In this document: piece by piece, positions 1-11,049 of the stretch
How positions within the stretch are numbered: position 1 is the stretch's first letter
Layout: each line of letters begins with the position of its first letter
DNA from: Allium sativum
Lineage: Eukaryota > Streptophyta > Magnoliopsida > Asparagales > Amaryllidaceae
Reading direction: 5' to 3'
Assembly: GCA_030737875.1 (NCBI GenBank)
Contig: CM060922.1
Location: 230,744,335-230,808,334, forward strand
DNA length: 64,000 nucleotides
Notes under the pieces: generated by a model
What the model was told of the DNA's origin: nothing
The model's input: the letters and a program-made list of their open reading frames with translations, nothing else
Databases searched by the model: none
Program-made: the position numbers and the translations under genes

Positions 1-2159
1 TGGGAGATAAGATCCTCAGTAGAAGAGGAAAACCCCATCGCATGATGTAGTGCATTGAAAGCTTCAGAAGATTCAAAAAGTCGAGCGTTCATAAGAGGGG
101 TTATCTTTGGAGAGATGATTGTGATACAATCAGCAATTGCGTTAGGGCAAGGAGTTCGATCCGGAAAATCCTTTGGCCTTCTGGATGGAGAACCCTCCAA
201 AATTATACCTGTGAGTTTTCTTTTGACAATTTCTCTAGACTTGAACAAAGCATGCCTGAGAGAGGAAGCTCTTGCTCTTGGGACTAAGGAAGATGAAACA
301 GTTTTACTAGACTCAGAACGAATAACTTCTAATACATTGTAAAAGAAACTTAAATCAACAAAAATCGAGATCTTACTAAATTTTGGATCACAATGCAAAA
401 ATCATACCGGGGTTATCATGAAATAAAGGAGAGTTGGGGGAAAAAGGAGCATTCCTCCCTACTGATAAAGAAAGAATTCCTTTGCTGAAAGAAACCAGAG
501 GGGGTTGCCCAATAATAGATCGACCAAGCGGCAAAAGAAAATGTCTTCGAAGGATAGTAGTGGTCAGCAACGAGGACTTATTGTCTAGCTTTTCAAAAGC
601 GGTGCTAAGAAGATCTACTAACCCCTTATGCAAAAAGCTGAAAAGTTTGGGAGCTTCATTTGCAATAAAAAAAAATGGAATGAAGGTAGTCGTCTATGTT
701 ATAAAGGTTTAGGAAAGGCAAATTCCATACTTAGAGTATTGAAGCTGCTAGAAATGCCAAAAGAGCGTCGCGCAAAGAAAAGTTGGGTTTACCAATCTTT
801 GAATCTCACTACTCCTTCAGATAAAAAAAAATTGTGGGGTTCGCACGAAAAATCTGATGGTTCACATCACTAAACTTGGAAGGGTGAACTAAGTAATTAA
901 GAAGAGAAGGGATTAAAGACGGATTGCTAGAATCTAAAGATAAAAGCTCTAGGCCTAAAAGGTCGGTGTAAGTATCCGGGGAAAGTTGGATATGAGCAAT
1001 TCTTAAGTATTGCAGGAATCGAGAAAAGGAACAAAGCCCCATGCCAAATGTGAATAGAGAAATAGGAGAAGTAACCTTCCAGAGGAGAGGGGCTATCCGT
1101 ACCAATTTGCTTGGTATCAATACCAACGCCGAGACATAGCTTCAAAAGTAATCAAGAGATGTACCGAAAGCATGTTGTCGCAAGATCGAAACCAATTCCA
1201 AAGACTAACCGAAAGTAAACCGAAGCTTATAAGAATAGGAGCTTTCCACACTAATTTGCTTAGTGTCGATACCGAAAGAAATGAAGTGTTTGAAGCCACA
1301 AGAAACGAAAGCACAAGAATAATACCCTGAAGACTGGTGATCAAAGCCAAAGCCTATCGTTTAGCCCGCTAGTAGCTTTCGAAACTATACATAACAATGG
1401 ACTTGGTATCGATACATTATGGAAAAGTAGCATCAAAGTTGAGCTCCTAAAGACGAAACAGACACTCCAAAAGCAAGAATAGACCCGATAACAGTGCTCA
1501 GTGGAAAAAAGGCGGTCGAAATCGTGTTGTCGGAACCGAAAGATGCGAAAGCGGCCGAAACCATGTTATCGCATCCAAAAGAGGCTTCTGATGAGTTGAT
1601 GTCAAAAGAGGGCCCGATCTGTCTATAAATAAGACCTTACGAGTCTCATTTTAGGGACTTTTTCCTCATTTCTCAACCTTTTACTCATTTCTCATAGAGT
1701 AAACCCTATTTTGTAAATCAATTTAGGGATTTCACTTGTAATCGCTTATGTACTCAAATCAATGAGCAATAAAGAGTGAATCAACACTTAGCATAAATTT
1801 CGTTAGTTACTTTACTGTTTCACCTTCTTATTACCTTATGCTTTCCTCACTAGAAAAACCTTATAAGCATGCCTTACCCTTAAGCCTAGATTATCAAAAT
1901 ACCCTTTTGCAAGCCAATTAACTTTCTAACTTGTGTTGCGCTTAGGGAGCACTTATCCCAAGGTAATTGTTGGTCCTTGAGTCTCGTAAGCATGATACCC
2001 ACCCCTTGAGGGAAGAGTAACTAATCTTCGGGCTTAAGACCTTGATATCTAGAAAACGGTGAACTTACTCAAGCTTGTAGGGAATTAAATAATCCTTTAC
2101 TTTCCTTAGGTCCACTTCCTTAGACCTACTTCCGGTGTTAGCGAAAAATATCGGTAACA
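1..2159 (+). mobile_element. 3' part of an LTR retrotransposon (LTR to 2159)
   Basis: The stretch reads as the downstream part of a plus-strand LTR element. A TATA-like box (TCTATAAATA, about 1621) precedes a transcribed-looking segment with an AATAAA signal at 1768-1773. The sequence runs to a CA-type terminus at 2159 (GGTAACA). The putative U3 carries related motifs of the GGTATCGATACC kind near 1109, 1259 and 1400, and CGAAA-x-ATGTTGTCGC-like repeats near 1158, 1514 and 1555. I could not fix the LTR start or find the partner LTR, and nothing in 1-1000 is a recognisable retroelement protein. Gypsy affiliation is inferred only from size and layout. Confidence 0.5.
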
Positions 2160-2333
2160 TCAAATATTCAATATTTTACGTAATATAATAAATTATTGAA
2201 AAAAAAGGTAAAGAAGGGTGAGTAGAGAATAAGAAGCGAAATATATCAACTCTTCTTTTAATTATATATACCATAGATGAGTGTATAATCCTCGTATACT
2301 TTAAACAAAACAAATTTATGTCATATAATGCTT

Positions 2334-2343
2334 GTGTATCCTA

Positions 2344-2398
<55 letters not shown>

Positions 2399-2447
2399 GT
2401 GTGTGTGTGTGTATGTATATATATATACATATTAGTAGGATACGCAC
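2334..2447. repeat. AT/GTAT/GT microsatellite enclosed by an inverted repeat
   Basis: An (AT)n tract (2347-2386) passes into GTAT and GT repeats and back to AT. Inverted arms flank the whole tract: GTATCCTACTAATAT on the left (from 2336) and ATATTAGTAGGATAC on the right (to 2443). The unit can fold into one long hairpin. Confidence 0.85.
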
Positions 2448-3039
2448 ACATTAATTTCAATGTCACGTAATGTAGAGGACATGAGGAATATCTAAGAAAG
2501 TTCGTAAGCAAATGGATGAAAATTTTAAGTTACTTGGATCGTGTATTGTGTTTTCATTGATTTACCCATAGGTAGAGAACATAAATCTATAATGCTTATA
2601 TGCATATCTACACCTTAAAATTTTATCCCCAATCGAGCAACATGTTGATTTGAATTTGGTAGGGAATGTGTTAAAAGTGTGAGCTTTCATTTGCTTTCAA
2701 AAAAGAAGTAGAAAATGGAATAAAATCACATTACCAATATTAACTAAACATAAATAGATCCAAAAATAAGCAGGAACTGTAAGATACTTTCTTGGAAATT
2801 ATGCTTTCTCTTTAAATTAGGGAAAACTGCTAAACATAACAAAGGATCATGTAAGTATACATACTAAATAAACACCAATAAATGAATTTCTTGAGAAAAA
2901 TAATAATATACATGTAGAGTATCTACTATAATGCAGGGAATACATACAATGTACTACAACAACAAACCATGGAGATAAATGTGGGATAACCATTAATGAA
3001 AGAACATTTGCCCATAATCTTGGGATCCATTATTCCAGA
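2448..3039. other. unassigned AT-rich DNA
   Basis: I see no coding capacity, terminal repeat or RNA gene here. Short open frames are all stop-limited and resemble nothing I know. Confidence 0.5.
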
Positions 3040-3385
3040 AATAATGGAAAAACAAAAATAAAAAACTGAGTCCAAATTAGAAAGAAATGACAGTCACTCC
3101 AGGCAGTCATTCCTCTACAATTATATCAAGCAATAAAAAATGGATCGACTTGCAACAAAAGTGTTAAATATGGATGGTAAAAAACTATGTACTACCCTTC
3201 ACGGCCTTGCGGTAATATAATAAAACTATTAGGCAAAGATTGTAGGCAAACTAAAAGGGGTTTAGAAAATATAAGTAGTCAAAAAATATATTGATATAGA
3301 TGTTAAATGTATATGGCACCGAAAAGTTAACATAGAGTATGGGTGTAAAACGCATAGCATACACCACTTAAAGAAAAATAGAAGG
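3040..3385. repeat. dispersed repeat, copy A (copy B at 46022-46395)
   Basis: This segment aligns in the same orientation with 46022-46395, sharing blocks such as CTACCCTTCACGGCCTTGCG and AACTAAAAGGGGTTTA, with many substitutions between. Copy B carries a long TG/TA microsatellite where copy A has a short non-repetitive stretch near 3310. I found no terminal inverted repeats or target duplication, so the element type is unknown. Confidence 0.75.
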
Positions 3386-3599
3386 AAGTTAAACATGCTC
3401 CTCCTCCCAGGTAATTAACAGAAGTTGTTCGCAGTACAACAAACATGACTTTTTATATCGTTTGAAAACCACTATAAAAATTTCTATAGTGATTCCATAA
3501 ACTCCATAAATCAACATAGTGTGAAAAGTCCAGTAGATACTAGCATGTAGTGCTTGCAATGAAAAGCGTACGTTTGTTGTCATCTTAAACAGAGTCATA

Positions 3600-4010
3600 A
3601 TAGTGCAACAACTTTACTACACCATTTTGAAACGTGCTATAAAACTTTTATGACATCATTTGATTGCTATAATATTGATATGCCATATTATTATAGCATC
3701 TAAACATGCTACGGAATCATCATATGAAGCTTTTATGAAGCATTGAAACGCTATAGAAAATTCATTACAATCTATTGTAGCATCATTTTGTTTGCTATGA
3801 AAATTGTTCACTTCTTCCAAAATATTTTGTATAGCACTAGCATAGTGTCATAATATAACAAAGCTATAACAATTTTTCTTTTCATTGCATAGTTAAAAAG
3901 TTGTAAAAAATTTATTACATATTTGCTGTTATAACGTTCAAAGCTTGTAATTTTCAATTCCACTAATATATTATAACAACTTAGAAAAACTCATTTATCA
4001 CATTAATGTA
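3600..4010. repeat. block of scattered GCTATAA / TTATAGC motifs
   Basis: GCTATA, ATAGC and AACGCTAT motifs recur in both orientations through about 400 bp. This is reminiscent of the subterminal repeats of CACTA or similar DNA transposons. No matching terminal inverted repeats were found, so the nature of the block is only a guess. Confidence 0.3.
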
Positions 4011-5399
4011 AGTACACAAATGGAGTCATAAACAAAATTACAAAATATGTACATCTATAATATTTCATACATGAAGAATTGAACATAAATATCTATGATA
4101 AAAATCAACAGTACATACGACTGTAGCAGACCGAAACGGAAACATACTAAAAATATTTTCACGAACATCGACAAGCATGATCAATTTGAAGAGGAAAGAG
4201 TGACAACTTGTATCAACCTCAAAAGCATCATATAACACGTCAAAAAGAAGCACAAACATACACATGTTAGTCAGTATATACAAGTATATCACTGCATTAA
4301 ACCTAGACAATACAGACCTCTACCCCAAGCAAATAATATAGAGCTATCCCTGCCAATGAGCATATAACGTAAGCCAAACTTTAACAAACAACACTGAGAA
4401 TGTAAGTCAAATAATACAGAGCATCATACAACACCGGTCAATGAGTAGCTAACTATGAAAAGTCTGGTAGCTATCCCATGCAAATAATACAGAACTATGA
4501 TTGTCGTAATTTGTGACTTTACAATTGAAATTCTATTGAAATCCACAAGCCAAACTTTAACAAACCTTATGAAACGCTATGAACATGCACATTATAGATT
4601 TTGAAATCAATTCAATAATCAGTGGCTTTGCCAGATCCAGCAGATGATACATGAAGCATAAGCAATTATATTATGAATTGGGTTGTCTATAAGTTTATTT
4701 ACAAGTGTGAGTGACTGGAAATTGAAAATGAAGGTAATGAATGTGGGTTCTTGTGCAGAAAATAAAACCCAAACCAAACAACACTGGATTGTAAATGAAG
4801 TCTGAAGTTTTTAAAAATTGGGACTTTTCTAAAACTAAACGGTTTCTTGCAAAAAACATGGAGAATCCTTTTTTTTGGCAACGCTGAAGAACCCAATTTT
4901 TGTTTTACATATAAACTAAAAGTTATTAGAAATAATACTTGAAATTTCCACCTTTTACTCTGTAAATTTCACCTAAAGCCATATTTAACCAACTTGATAG
5001 TTCAAACAAGGCAATCATGTAACAATAAATTAAAGAAAAATAGCTCTTACAGGCCAGTAGGATAAGCTTAGTTGTTTGACAGTCAGATTGCAAATTTAAG
5101 GTTTCCAGTCTGAATCTTAATACTGACAATTTTCTAAATAATTACAAGAACATGTGGCCAATGTGTATTTCCTAAGAGTTTAGGTTTATGAATTGGTTTC
5201 CTTTTTAGTTCATAAAAATAAAAATAAATAAATTTTGACCATGAGTTTATAACAATGACCTCACTATATAAAAAGTAAAAACGAAATTGAAATTTTTTTA
5301 GTGATTAATTACTCCCAAAAGGGAAATTTTTGTTAAAACGAAGATCCAAAAAGCACAATAATATTGAAAAGGTCCTTTTATGATTCTTTTACGCGTCAA
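4011..5399. other. unassigned AT-rich DNA
   Basis: No gene or element is recognisable. Minus-strand open frames at 4065-4310, 4699-4896 and 4926-5129 lack known motifs and have the hydrophobic composition expected of chance frames in AT-rich DNA. Confidence 0.5.
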
Positions 5400-5404
5400 G
5401 AATA

Positions 5405-5668
5405 TGAAGGAATGTAAATGAGTTGCTAAAGTAGAGCTCAAAAAAAAAAAAAAAAAAAGAATCTTTTATTTTATTTTATTTTTCTCTCTCACATATAGTA
5501 CTTTTCCATAACATGCTTATATAGCTTCTACAGAACATTCTAGAGAACTCTATAGATGACCTTTGATTACTTGGTTCATGAACCTACAATAAATAAATAT
5601 GAAAGTCCTTTGATTACTTGATTCATGAACCTATAATAAATAAATATAAAAGTGCATTAATTTCAACA
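5405..5668 (-). repeat. Copia 3' LTR (264 bp)
   Basis: This is the left LTR, corresponding to the 3' LTR of the minus-strand element. It begins TGAAGG and ends TTTCAACA on the plus strand. It differs from the right LTR mainly in the A-run length and in lacking a short duplication of the GAGAACTCTATAGAT segment. Confidence 0.93.
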
Positions 5669-5706
5669 CTCCTCATTAATGCATTTGTTTGACAACTTCA
5701 ATGCGT

Positions 5707-6348
5707 TCACGTAAGTAGCAGAATTTTTCTTTTGGAAGAGCCTTTGTACACTTTGTTTACTCCCCCTTCCACCAAGAATCCTTGTGGTTGCTCAACGTAA
5801 ATTTCTTCATCTAGCTTTCCGTTTAAGAATGCTGACTTAACATCGAACTGGAAAGTTTTCCATTTCTTTTGTGCAGCAAGAGCAATCACGGTTCTTATGG
5901 TTTTAAGTCTTGCTACTGGGGAAAATGTTTCTGAAAAATCAACGTCGAACTTTTGAGTAAAGCCTTTAGCGACTAGCCTCGCCTTATGCTTTTGAACTTC
6001 TCTATTTGATTTAATTTTGTCTTGTAGTTTTAACCCGATAATTTCTCCTCCTTCGGGTTTGTCTACAGGCTCCCATGTTTTGTACTTCTCAATCATGTGC
6101 ATTTCTTCTTCCATTGCCTGCTGCCATACTTCATGTTTCTCAGCTTCTTCAAAATTTTCTGGTTCAGTAACCACAAAATTACAAGATTGATATATTTTAC
6201 TCATTCTTCTGAATTTTCTTGATGGAGTTTCATTCTCATTCTCTGATTCAGATGTGTGAGTGTGTTGATCTTGTTCTTCTCTTTCTTCAGTTTCTTCATT
6301 TGTTTCCAAAGAACTTGGTAGATTGACACGTTCCACTTGTTTTTCTTT
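5707..6348 (-). pseudogene. Copia reverse transcriptase, N-terminal part only
   Basis: The open frame (209 aa from the ATG at 6336) enters the reverse transcriptase domain. It shows the Copia blocks WQQAMEEE, KARLVAKGFTQK, ETFSPVARLKTIR and FDVKSAFLNG; the last holds the first catalytic aspartate. It runs to EEIYVEQPQGF and then changes to an unrelated tail (KVYKGSSKRKILLLT). The YVDD block and all of RNase H are absent. The break probably marks the deletion that joined mid-pol to the polypurine region, so no active enzyme can be made. Preceding residues (EENETPSRK-type) are the variable integrase/RT linker. Confidence 0.9.
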
Positions 6349-7104
6349 TCAGTCCCAAGCTGCATTTTCATCAAATAGAACATCTCTACTAACAACCAAT
6401 TTGTTAGTTTCAACATTAAAAAGCCTATAACTTTTAGTCTCCAGAGTATAACCAATAAAAATACATTTTGTACTTTTATCATCAAGTTTAGAACGTTTCT
6501 CAGCAGGTATATGAACATAACCAATGCAGCCAAATATTCTTAAATTACTTACAGATGGTTTTTCCCCACTCCATGCTTCAATAGGTGCCATGTTTCTTAC
6601 AGCTTTTGTGGGACACCTGTTGAGGATGTACACAGCTGTGTTTGTAGCTTCAACCCAGAATGTCTTTGGCATTCCTTTTTCATTCATCATTGACCTGGTC
6701 ATTTCAACAATTGTTCTATTTTTGCGTTCTGCAACTCCGTTCTGTTGTGGACTGTACCCTGCTGTGAGCTGCTTCCAAATGCCTTCATCTTTGCAATATT
6801 CTTCAAATTCTTTAGAGGTATATTCATCTCCTCTATCACTCCGTATGCACTTAATGTCACAGCCACTTTGTTTTTCTACAAAGGCTTTAAATCTCTTGAA
6901 AGTAATGAATGCTTCTGATTTTTCCTTTAGAAAATAAATCCAAGTCATTCGTGAAAAATCATCAATGAAAATTATAAAATACCTTTGTTGTCCCGACGAT
7001 AGTGTTTTCATTGGACCACAAATGTCAGTATGTATAAGTTCCAAGCGTCCTTTTGCTCTCCATGATTTTCCTTTTAGATATGGCATTTTGTGGTGCTTTC
7101 CCAT
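6349..7104 (-). pseudogene. Copia integrase core
   Basis: A 251-codon open frame covers the retroviral-type integrase core. The catalytic triad is recognisable: D in ELIHTDICGP, D in IRSDRGDEYTS, and E in QNGVAERKNRT. The GYSPQQNG motif and the downstream LRIFGCIGYVH and KCIFIGY blocks of Copia integrases follow. The preceding GAG-pre-integrase/zinc segment is in another frame (7111-7401), so the polyprotein is interrupted just upstream. The core itself looks undamaged, but the element lacks the rest of pol. Confidence 0.93.
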
Positions 7105-7110
7105 GATGCA

Positions 7111-7401
7111 TCATTCACACGGGTTCTTTTCATTTTGTATTTTGGGAAGGCCGTCGACCATGTTCTTTTCTTTGGGAAACTTTAATCCCTGAAAATTTAG
7201 ATGGCAATATCTTTTATGCCAAAGCCATGATTGATCTTCCACTTCAGCCTTTAGAGCATTGTAGTTGAATATTAGTGGAAAGTTCCTGTTCCTCTCCATC
7301 TTTACTTCTGCAATGGTCTGTCTCTTGTTTTTTCTCAAAGATTCTGCACATATTATCCTCAAATACAAGACAATAGTCATGTTCCAAAAGTTGTCCAACA
7401 C
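7111..7401 (-). pseudogene. Copia GAG-pre-integrase segment
   Basis: The frame contains WLWHKRYCHLNFQGLKF, the conserved histidine/cysteine-bearing region that precedes integrase in Copia polyproteins. It is offset from both neighbours by frameshifts. The 5' one lies near 7425, where the protease frame runs into a stop just after the region equivalent to the conserved VPDLK-type block. Confidence 0.85.
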
Positions 7402-7410
7402 TTAATAAAT

Positions 7411-7793
7411 TTTCTTTTAAATCTGGAACGAGAAAACATCTCGTATATATTTGACTCCAGATTTTGTGTTGATAGCAATTGTTTCTTTGCCTTTTGCTTC
7501 TGCAACAGCTCCATTACTCATCCTCACCTTTGGGTTTATTGTTTTATCAATCTGCACAAAGATATTTTTATCTTCACACATATGATTGCTGCATCCACTG
7601 TCTATATACCAGGCTTTCTTGTCTTCAGGAAGGCTGGAATGACAAGCATAAAATATTTGCTCTTCCTTGCTATCCTCCTTTTCTTCTATAAAATTTGTCT
7701 TTTCAACAATTTTAAATCTGCAGTCTTTTTCAATATGGCCAAACCTTCTACAATAATTACATTTAGGCTTACCCTTGAACCAACATTTAGATG
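7411..7793 (-). pseudogene. Copia gag zinc knuckle and protease
   Basis: Minus-strand translation from about 7785 gives a CCHC knuckle, CNYCRRFGHIEKDC (CX2CX4HX4C). It is followed near 7604-7577 by WYIDSGCSNHM, the Copia aspartic protease active-site block (DSG). The segment is in a different frame from the upstream gag frame, so a frameshift lies near 7790. The reading ends at a stop near 7411 after a further single-base frame change. It was too broken to appear as one open frame and was found by reading the frames around integrase. Confidence 0.85.
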
Positions 7794-8618
7794 TTATATG
7801 ACTGGTTCTTTTGCAGATGTTGCGAAAAAAATTTGGGTTAAACTTGTACCTCTATCATTCTGATTATTTTTGTAAGTGTTGGAATTGTCTTCTCTCTTCT
7901 TCCTCCAGTCTGACTTCTTTTGCGCCTGATTGTAACCACCCTTCTTTGCAAATTGTTGTGGCTTCACCTTTGCTTCAGATAGAAAAGCATTTTCTGATTG
8001 CTCAGCCTGTTTAAGTCTTCTTTTTTCATGTGCTTGAAGAGAGCACATCAATTCTTTTAAGGACAACTTGGTAAGATTTTTTGTTTCTTCAATAACGGCA
8101 ACAATATATTCATATTTATCTGTTAAACTGATCAAAATTTTCTCCACAACATGTTGATCAGAAATATTATCACCATAGGTTTTCATTTGATTCACAATCT
8201 CCATTACACGAGCATGATAACTTTGTATATTTTCAGAATCCTTCATTCTTAAATTCTGAAAATCTTTTTTAAGGGATTGGAGATTAATGCTTCGTACCTT
8301 TTCATCTCCATGAAATTCACCTTCTAGAATATCCCATGCCTCTTTTGTTGTTGAAGCTGTTGATATCCTTGTGAAAATTGGTTTTGTGACTCCCATCTGA
8401 AGTTTGCTCAGTGCTTTCGCATCTTTGCGACGAGACGTTTCAATTTTCTTTAATTCTTGTTCAGACAAGTTTGTTTCATCTTCAGGTTCTGTAAACCCTT
8501 TCTCCACAATATTCCACAAGTCTTCTGCCCTTAGAACAGTTTTTATTTTGATCTTCCAGTAGTCATAATCTTCACCATCAAAGACAGGAATTAGAGATGA
8601 TTCTGAATTTGACGCCAT
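7794..8618 (-). pseudogene. Copia gag (capsid region)
   Basis: The 274-codon frame starts at the first ATG after the PBS. It is a typical plant Copia capsid of the DUF4219/UBN2 type. FDGEDYDYWKIKIKTVLR lies at residues 13-30, EAWDILEGEFHG near 92-103, and a helical region with LQSLKKDFQNLRMKDSE and YHARVMEIVNQMK follows. The C-terminal basic, glutamine-rich linker leads to the zinc knuckle, which is now out of frame. The capsid portion itself looks complete, and the frame loses register at about codon 255. Confidence 0.92.
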
Positions 8619-8660
8619 AAAATCACTTCTTGTTTCAATCCCAGATTAGAATCGAAAAAC

Positions 8661-8673
8661 CGCTCTGATACCA
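8661..8673 (-). other. Copia primer-binding site (tRNA-iMet type)
   Basis: The minus strand reads TGGTATCAGAGCG beginning four bases inside the right LTR edge. This is the standard complement of the initiator tRNA-Met 3' end used by most plant Copia elements. Confidence 0.9.
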
Positions 8674-8676
8674 ATT

Positions 8677-8973
8677 TGAAAGAATGTAAATGAGTTGCTA
8701 CAGCAGAGCTCAAAAAAAAAAAATTTGAAAGAATCTTTTATTTTATTTTATTTTATTTTTATCTCTCTCACATATAGTACTTTTCCATAACATGCTTATG
8801 TAGCTTCTACAGAACATTCTAGAGAACTCTATAGATGACCTTTTCTAGAGAACTCTATAGATAACCTTTGATTACTTGGATCATGAACCTACAATAAATA
8901 AATATGAAAGTCCTTTGATTACTTGGTTCATGAACCTATAATAAATAAATATAAAAGTGCATTAATTTCAACA
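8677..8973 (-). repeat. Copia 5' LTR (297 bp)
   Basis: This is the right LTR, corresponding to the 5' LTR of the minus-strand element. It ends TTTCAACA directly against the TSD GAATA. Confidence 0.93.
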
Positions 8974-8978
8974 GAATA

Positions 8979-9339
8979 CACATATTTCGTTTTGAGTCTA
9001 TCATTGAAATATAATAATATTTTATACCAACATAAAAAACAGGAAAATAAATAAATTAATTGATCAATTAATTACTTATGCAATATGAGGAAACAAGATA
9101 TGCACAGAGAAGCCATGCAAGGAAATGAATCGCTGGGCATTGTGTGACAGCTATGACGAATAGTTCCTTCAGGGGTGGAACACCAATATTGTTGGCAGAC
9201 CTATGTTTACTTCTTTTATATGAGCTAAATGCTGTCGAAAATATTCTACAACGATGGTCTAGAGATATAAACAACGCAAAAAAGTAAGTAGAATTTTATT
9301 GTTCGAAATGCACAAAATTTCAAAGGAGGGTGCTGATAT
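8979..9339. other. unassigned DNA
   Basis: A 68-codon minus-strand frame at 9068-9274 is present, but I recognise no motif in it. Nothing else stands out. Confidence 0.4.
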
Positions 9340-9862
9340 AGATTAAATGGCCTTAAAGAAGAGTTGTCTGTTGTAAAATTGAAGTTGGAATTCGCCATAC
9401 AGAAAGAACTTATGGATGTAAAGCAGAAAGAAAAATGTGAACGGGTTCAGCATTTTTCTACGCTAAGATTTCCAACAAATGAAACCATGATAATTAGTAT
9501 AGAGGAATTTCAGTCAATGGGAACTACTTTATCAATGAAGCTGAATTCAGTGAAAAGGCTATCAACTACTTGTTGTAACCTGTCATGTTTTTTTGCCTGA
9601 AGCGCTGAACTGTAAACTCGATCTGATTGCGCATGGACTCGTTTATCTCCATTAATCGATGTGCTTTTATTCAAATAAGGTGCATAAGAGATGGTAAACT
9701 GTACGATCATGAAGCAGTCAAGGGATTTGACAGGAATGATAATAAAAACATGCGCATCAAGGTGGACCTTTGTAAAGCTTTTGACTTAGTCGATAAATGG
9801 TTTGTGGTGTATATGATTAATATCATGGGCTTCACGACCAAGAGGATCAAAATATATAACTA
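9340..9862 (+). pseudogene. LINE (non-LTR retrotransposon) reverse-transcriptase relic
   Basis: The plus frame at 9627-9863 reads AFIQIRCIRDGKLYDHEAVKGF, then a block containing IKVDLCKAFDLVDKWFV and IMGF. This is the plant L1-type RT region (QSAFI-GR-I-D-ILLAHE, followed by IKVDL-KAFD-V-W and MGFP), with the motif A aspartate retained in KVDL. The upstream frame at 9364-9600, with a KLEFAIQKEL stretch, may be the preceding LINE linker, but that is weaker. No other LINE domains or 3' tail are seen, so this is a short decayed fragment. Confidence 0.7.
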
Positions 9863-10992
9863 AGGAATTTATCTCCACCCTTTTCTGAAATATGATCAAA
9901 ATATATACCATAGTATAACTGACTTCTAACCTCCACTGCCAGATATAGATAGTGTGCATTAAGATAAATATCTAACTAAACTCATATATGAAATATCCAA
10001 ATACAATAAAATTATACACCTTTTGACCAACCTGTATGTTTCTCATCATAATTTGAGCTGTAGCCTTAAAGATAGAGATCCCAATTATAGAGCAGCTGCA
10101 CATAAATCGAACATGCATCAACAGTGCAAACTGCAAAAAAAATTTGCATAGAACTACAAGTAGGCAGAAAACAATAAAAAAAAAAAAGTTGACTTCAACA
10201 ACTTAAATGAAGCTCAATTTTAAAAACTTACTGAAAAAATTGATGGATTCCATTTGAGACACTGGAACAAAACAATTTGATGGACTCAATTTCATATTTT
10301 TTTACAGCTTCTTACCTGATATGAAAAAACACAAAGTAATCAGGCCAAAATTAACACTAATTCATCATCTACAATAGGCATCACCTATAGAAATTGGCCT
10401 TCAAAAAGATGCATCAGCTTTCTGTAAAATAATTCAAACAATAAAATTCCTATAAGCAATGGATAAGAAAGAACCACAGGTTGTTGCTTAACTTACTAAA
10501 ACATTCAAATTTCGAGAGCCACTACTCTAAGATCAAGTAACATCAAAAGAAGTGCACAGATGCTTGTAGATAATGAATTATTATAAGTAGATTTCCAAGT
10601 GAAGTAGCATGATAATCAACCACTTGTGGCTTTGAAGTAGTCTTGTACCATCCAAAAATTAACGTGCCAAATGTACACACATGCATATCTTGATAGCTGA
10701 AGGGTACTAGGCCACCTCTAATAAATTATAAGCTTACCAGAAATAGCACCTAAACTCTATTAGTGAAATCATTAAACATACGTATGCAAGCAAAAATATG
10801 GGTGTGGATCCATAATTTATACAAATTAGAACTGGAAGATAAAATTCAACTATCAAAATGCAGTATACTTTTGAAAACTAGATTGTGTTAACGCTTATTT
10901 GATTCTTGTTATTGCTATGCATACCAACTATTATTGTGCATGTAAGTAACTATTAGCTCTTAATAAAACAACATGCCAATTAAGTACTGATT

Positions 10993-11049
<57 letters not shown>

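Larger units (their letters stand above)
5405..8973 (-). mobile_element. defective Ty1/Copia LTR retrotransposon, 3.57 kb
   Basis: The element is complete at its ends, with TSD GAATA at 5400-5404 and 8974-8978. Short LTRs lie at 5405-5668 and 8677-8973. A PBS complementary to initiator tRNA-Met (TGGTATCAGAGCG on the minus strand, 8661-8673) lies inside the right LTR. A purine-rich tract (minus-strand ATTAATGAGGAG) abuts the left LTR. Reading leftward on the minus strand the order is gag, protease, integrase, reverse transcriptase, which is diagnostic of Copia. The reverse transcriptase stops after its first catalytic block and RNase H is missing, so an internal deletion has removed the 3' end of pol. 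Frameshifts separate several domains. Confidence 0.95.

Noticed and set aside
6524..7192. Plus-strand frames of 75-137 codons across the Copia integrase
   Set aside because: They are antisense shadows of the integrase and GAG-pre-integrase coding region.
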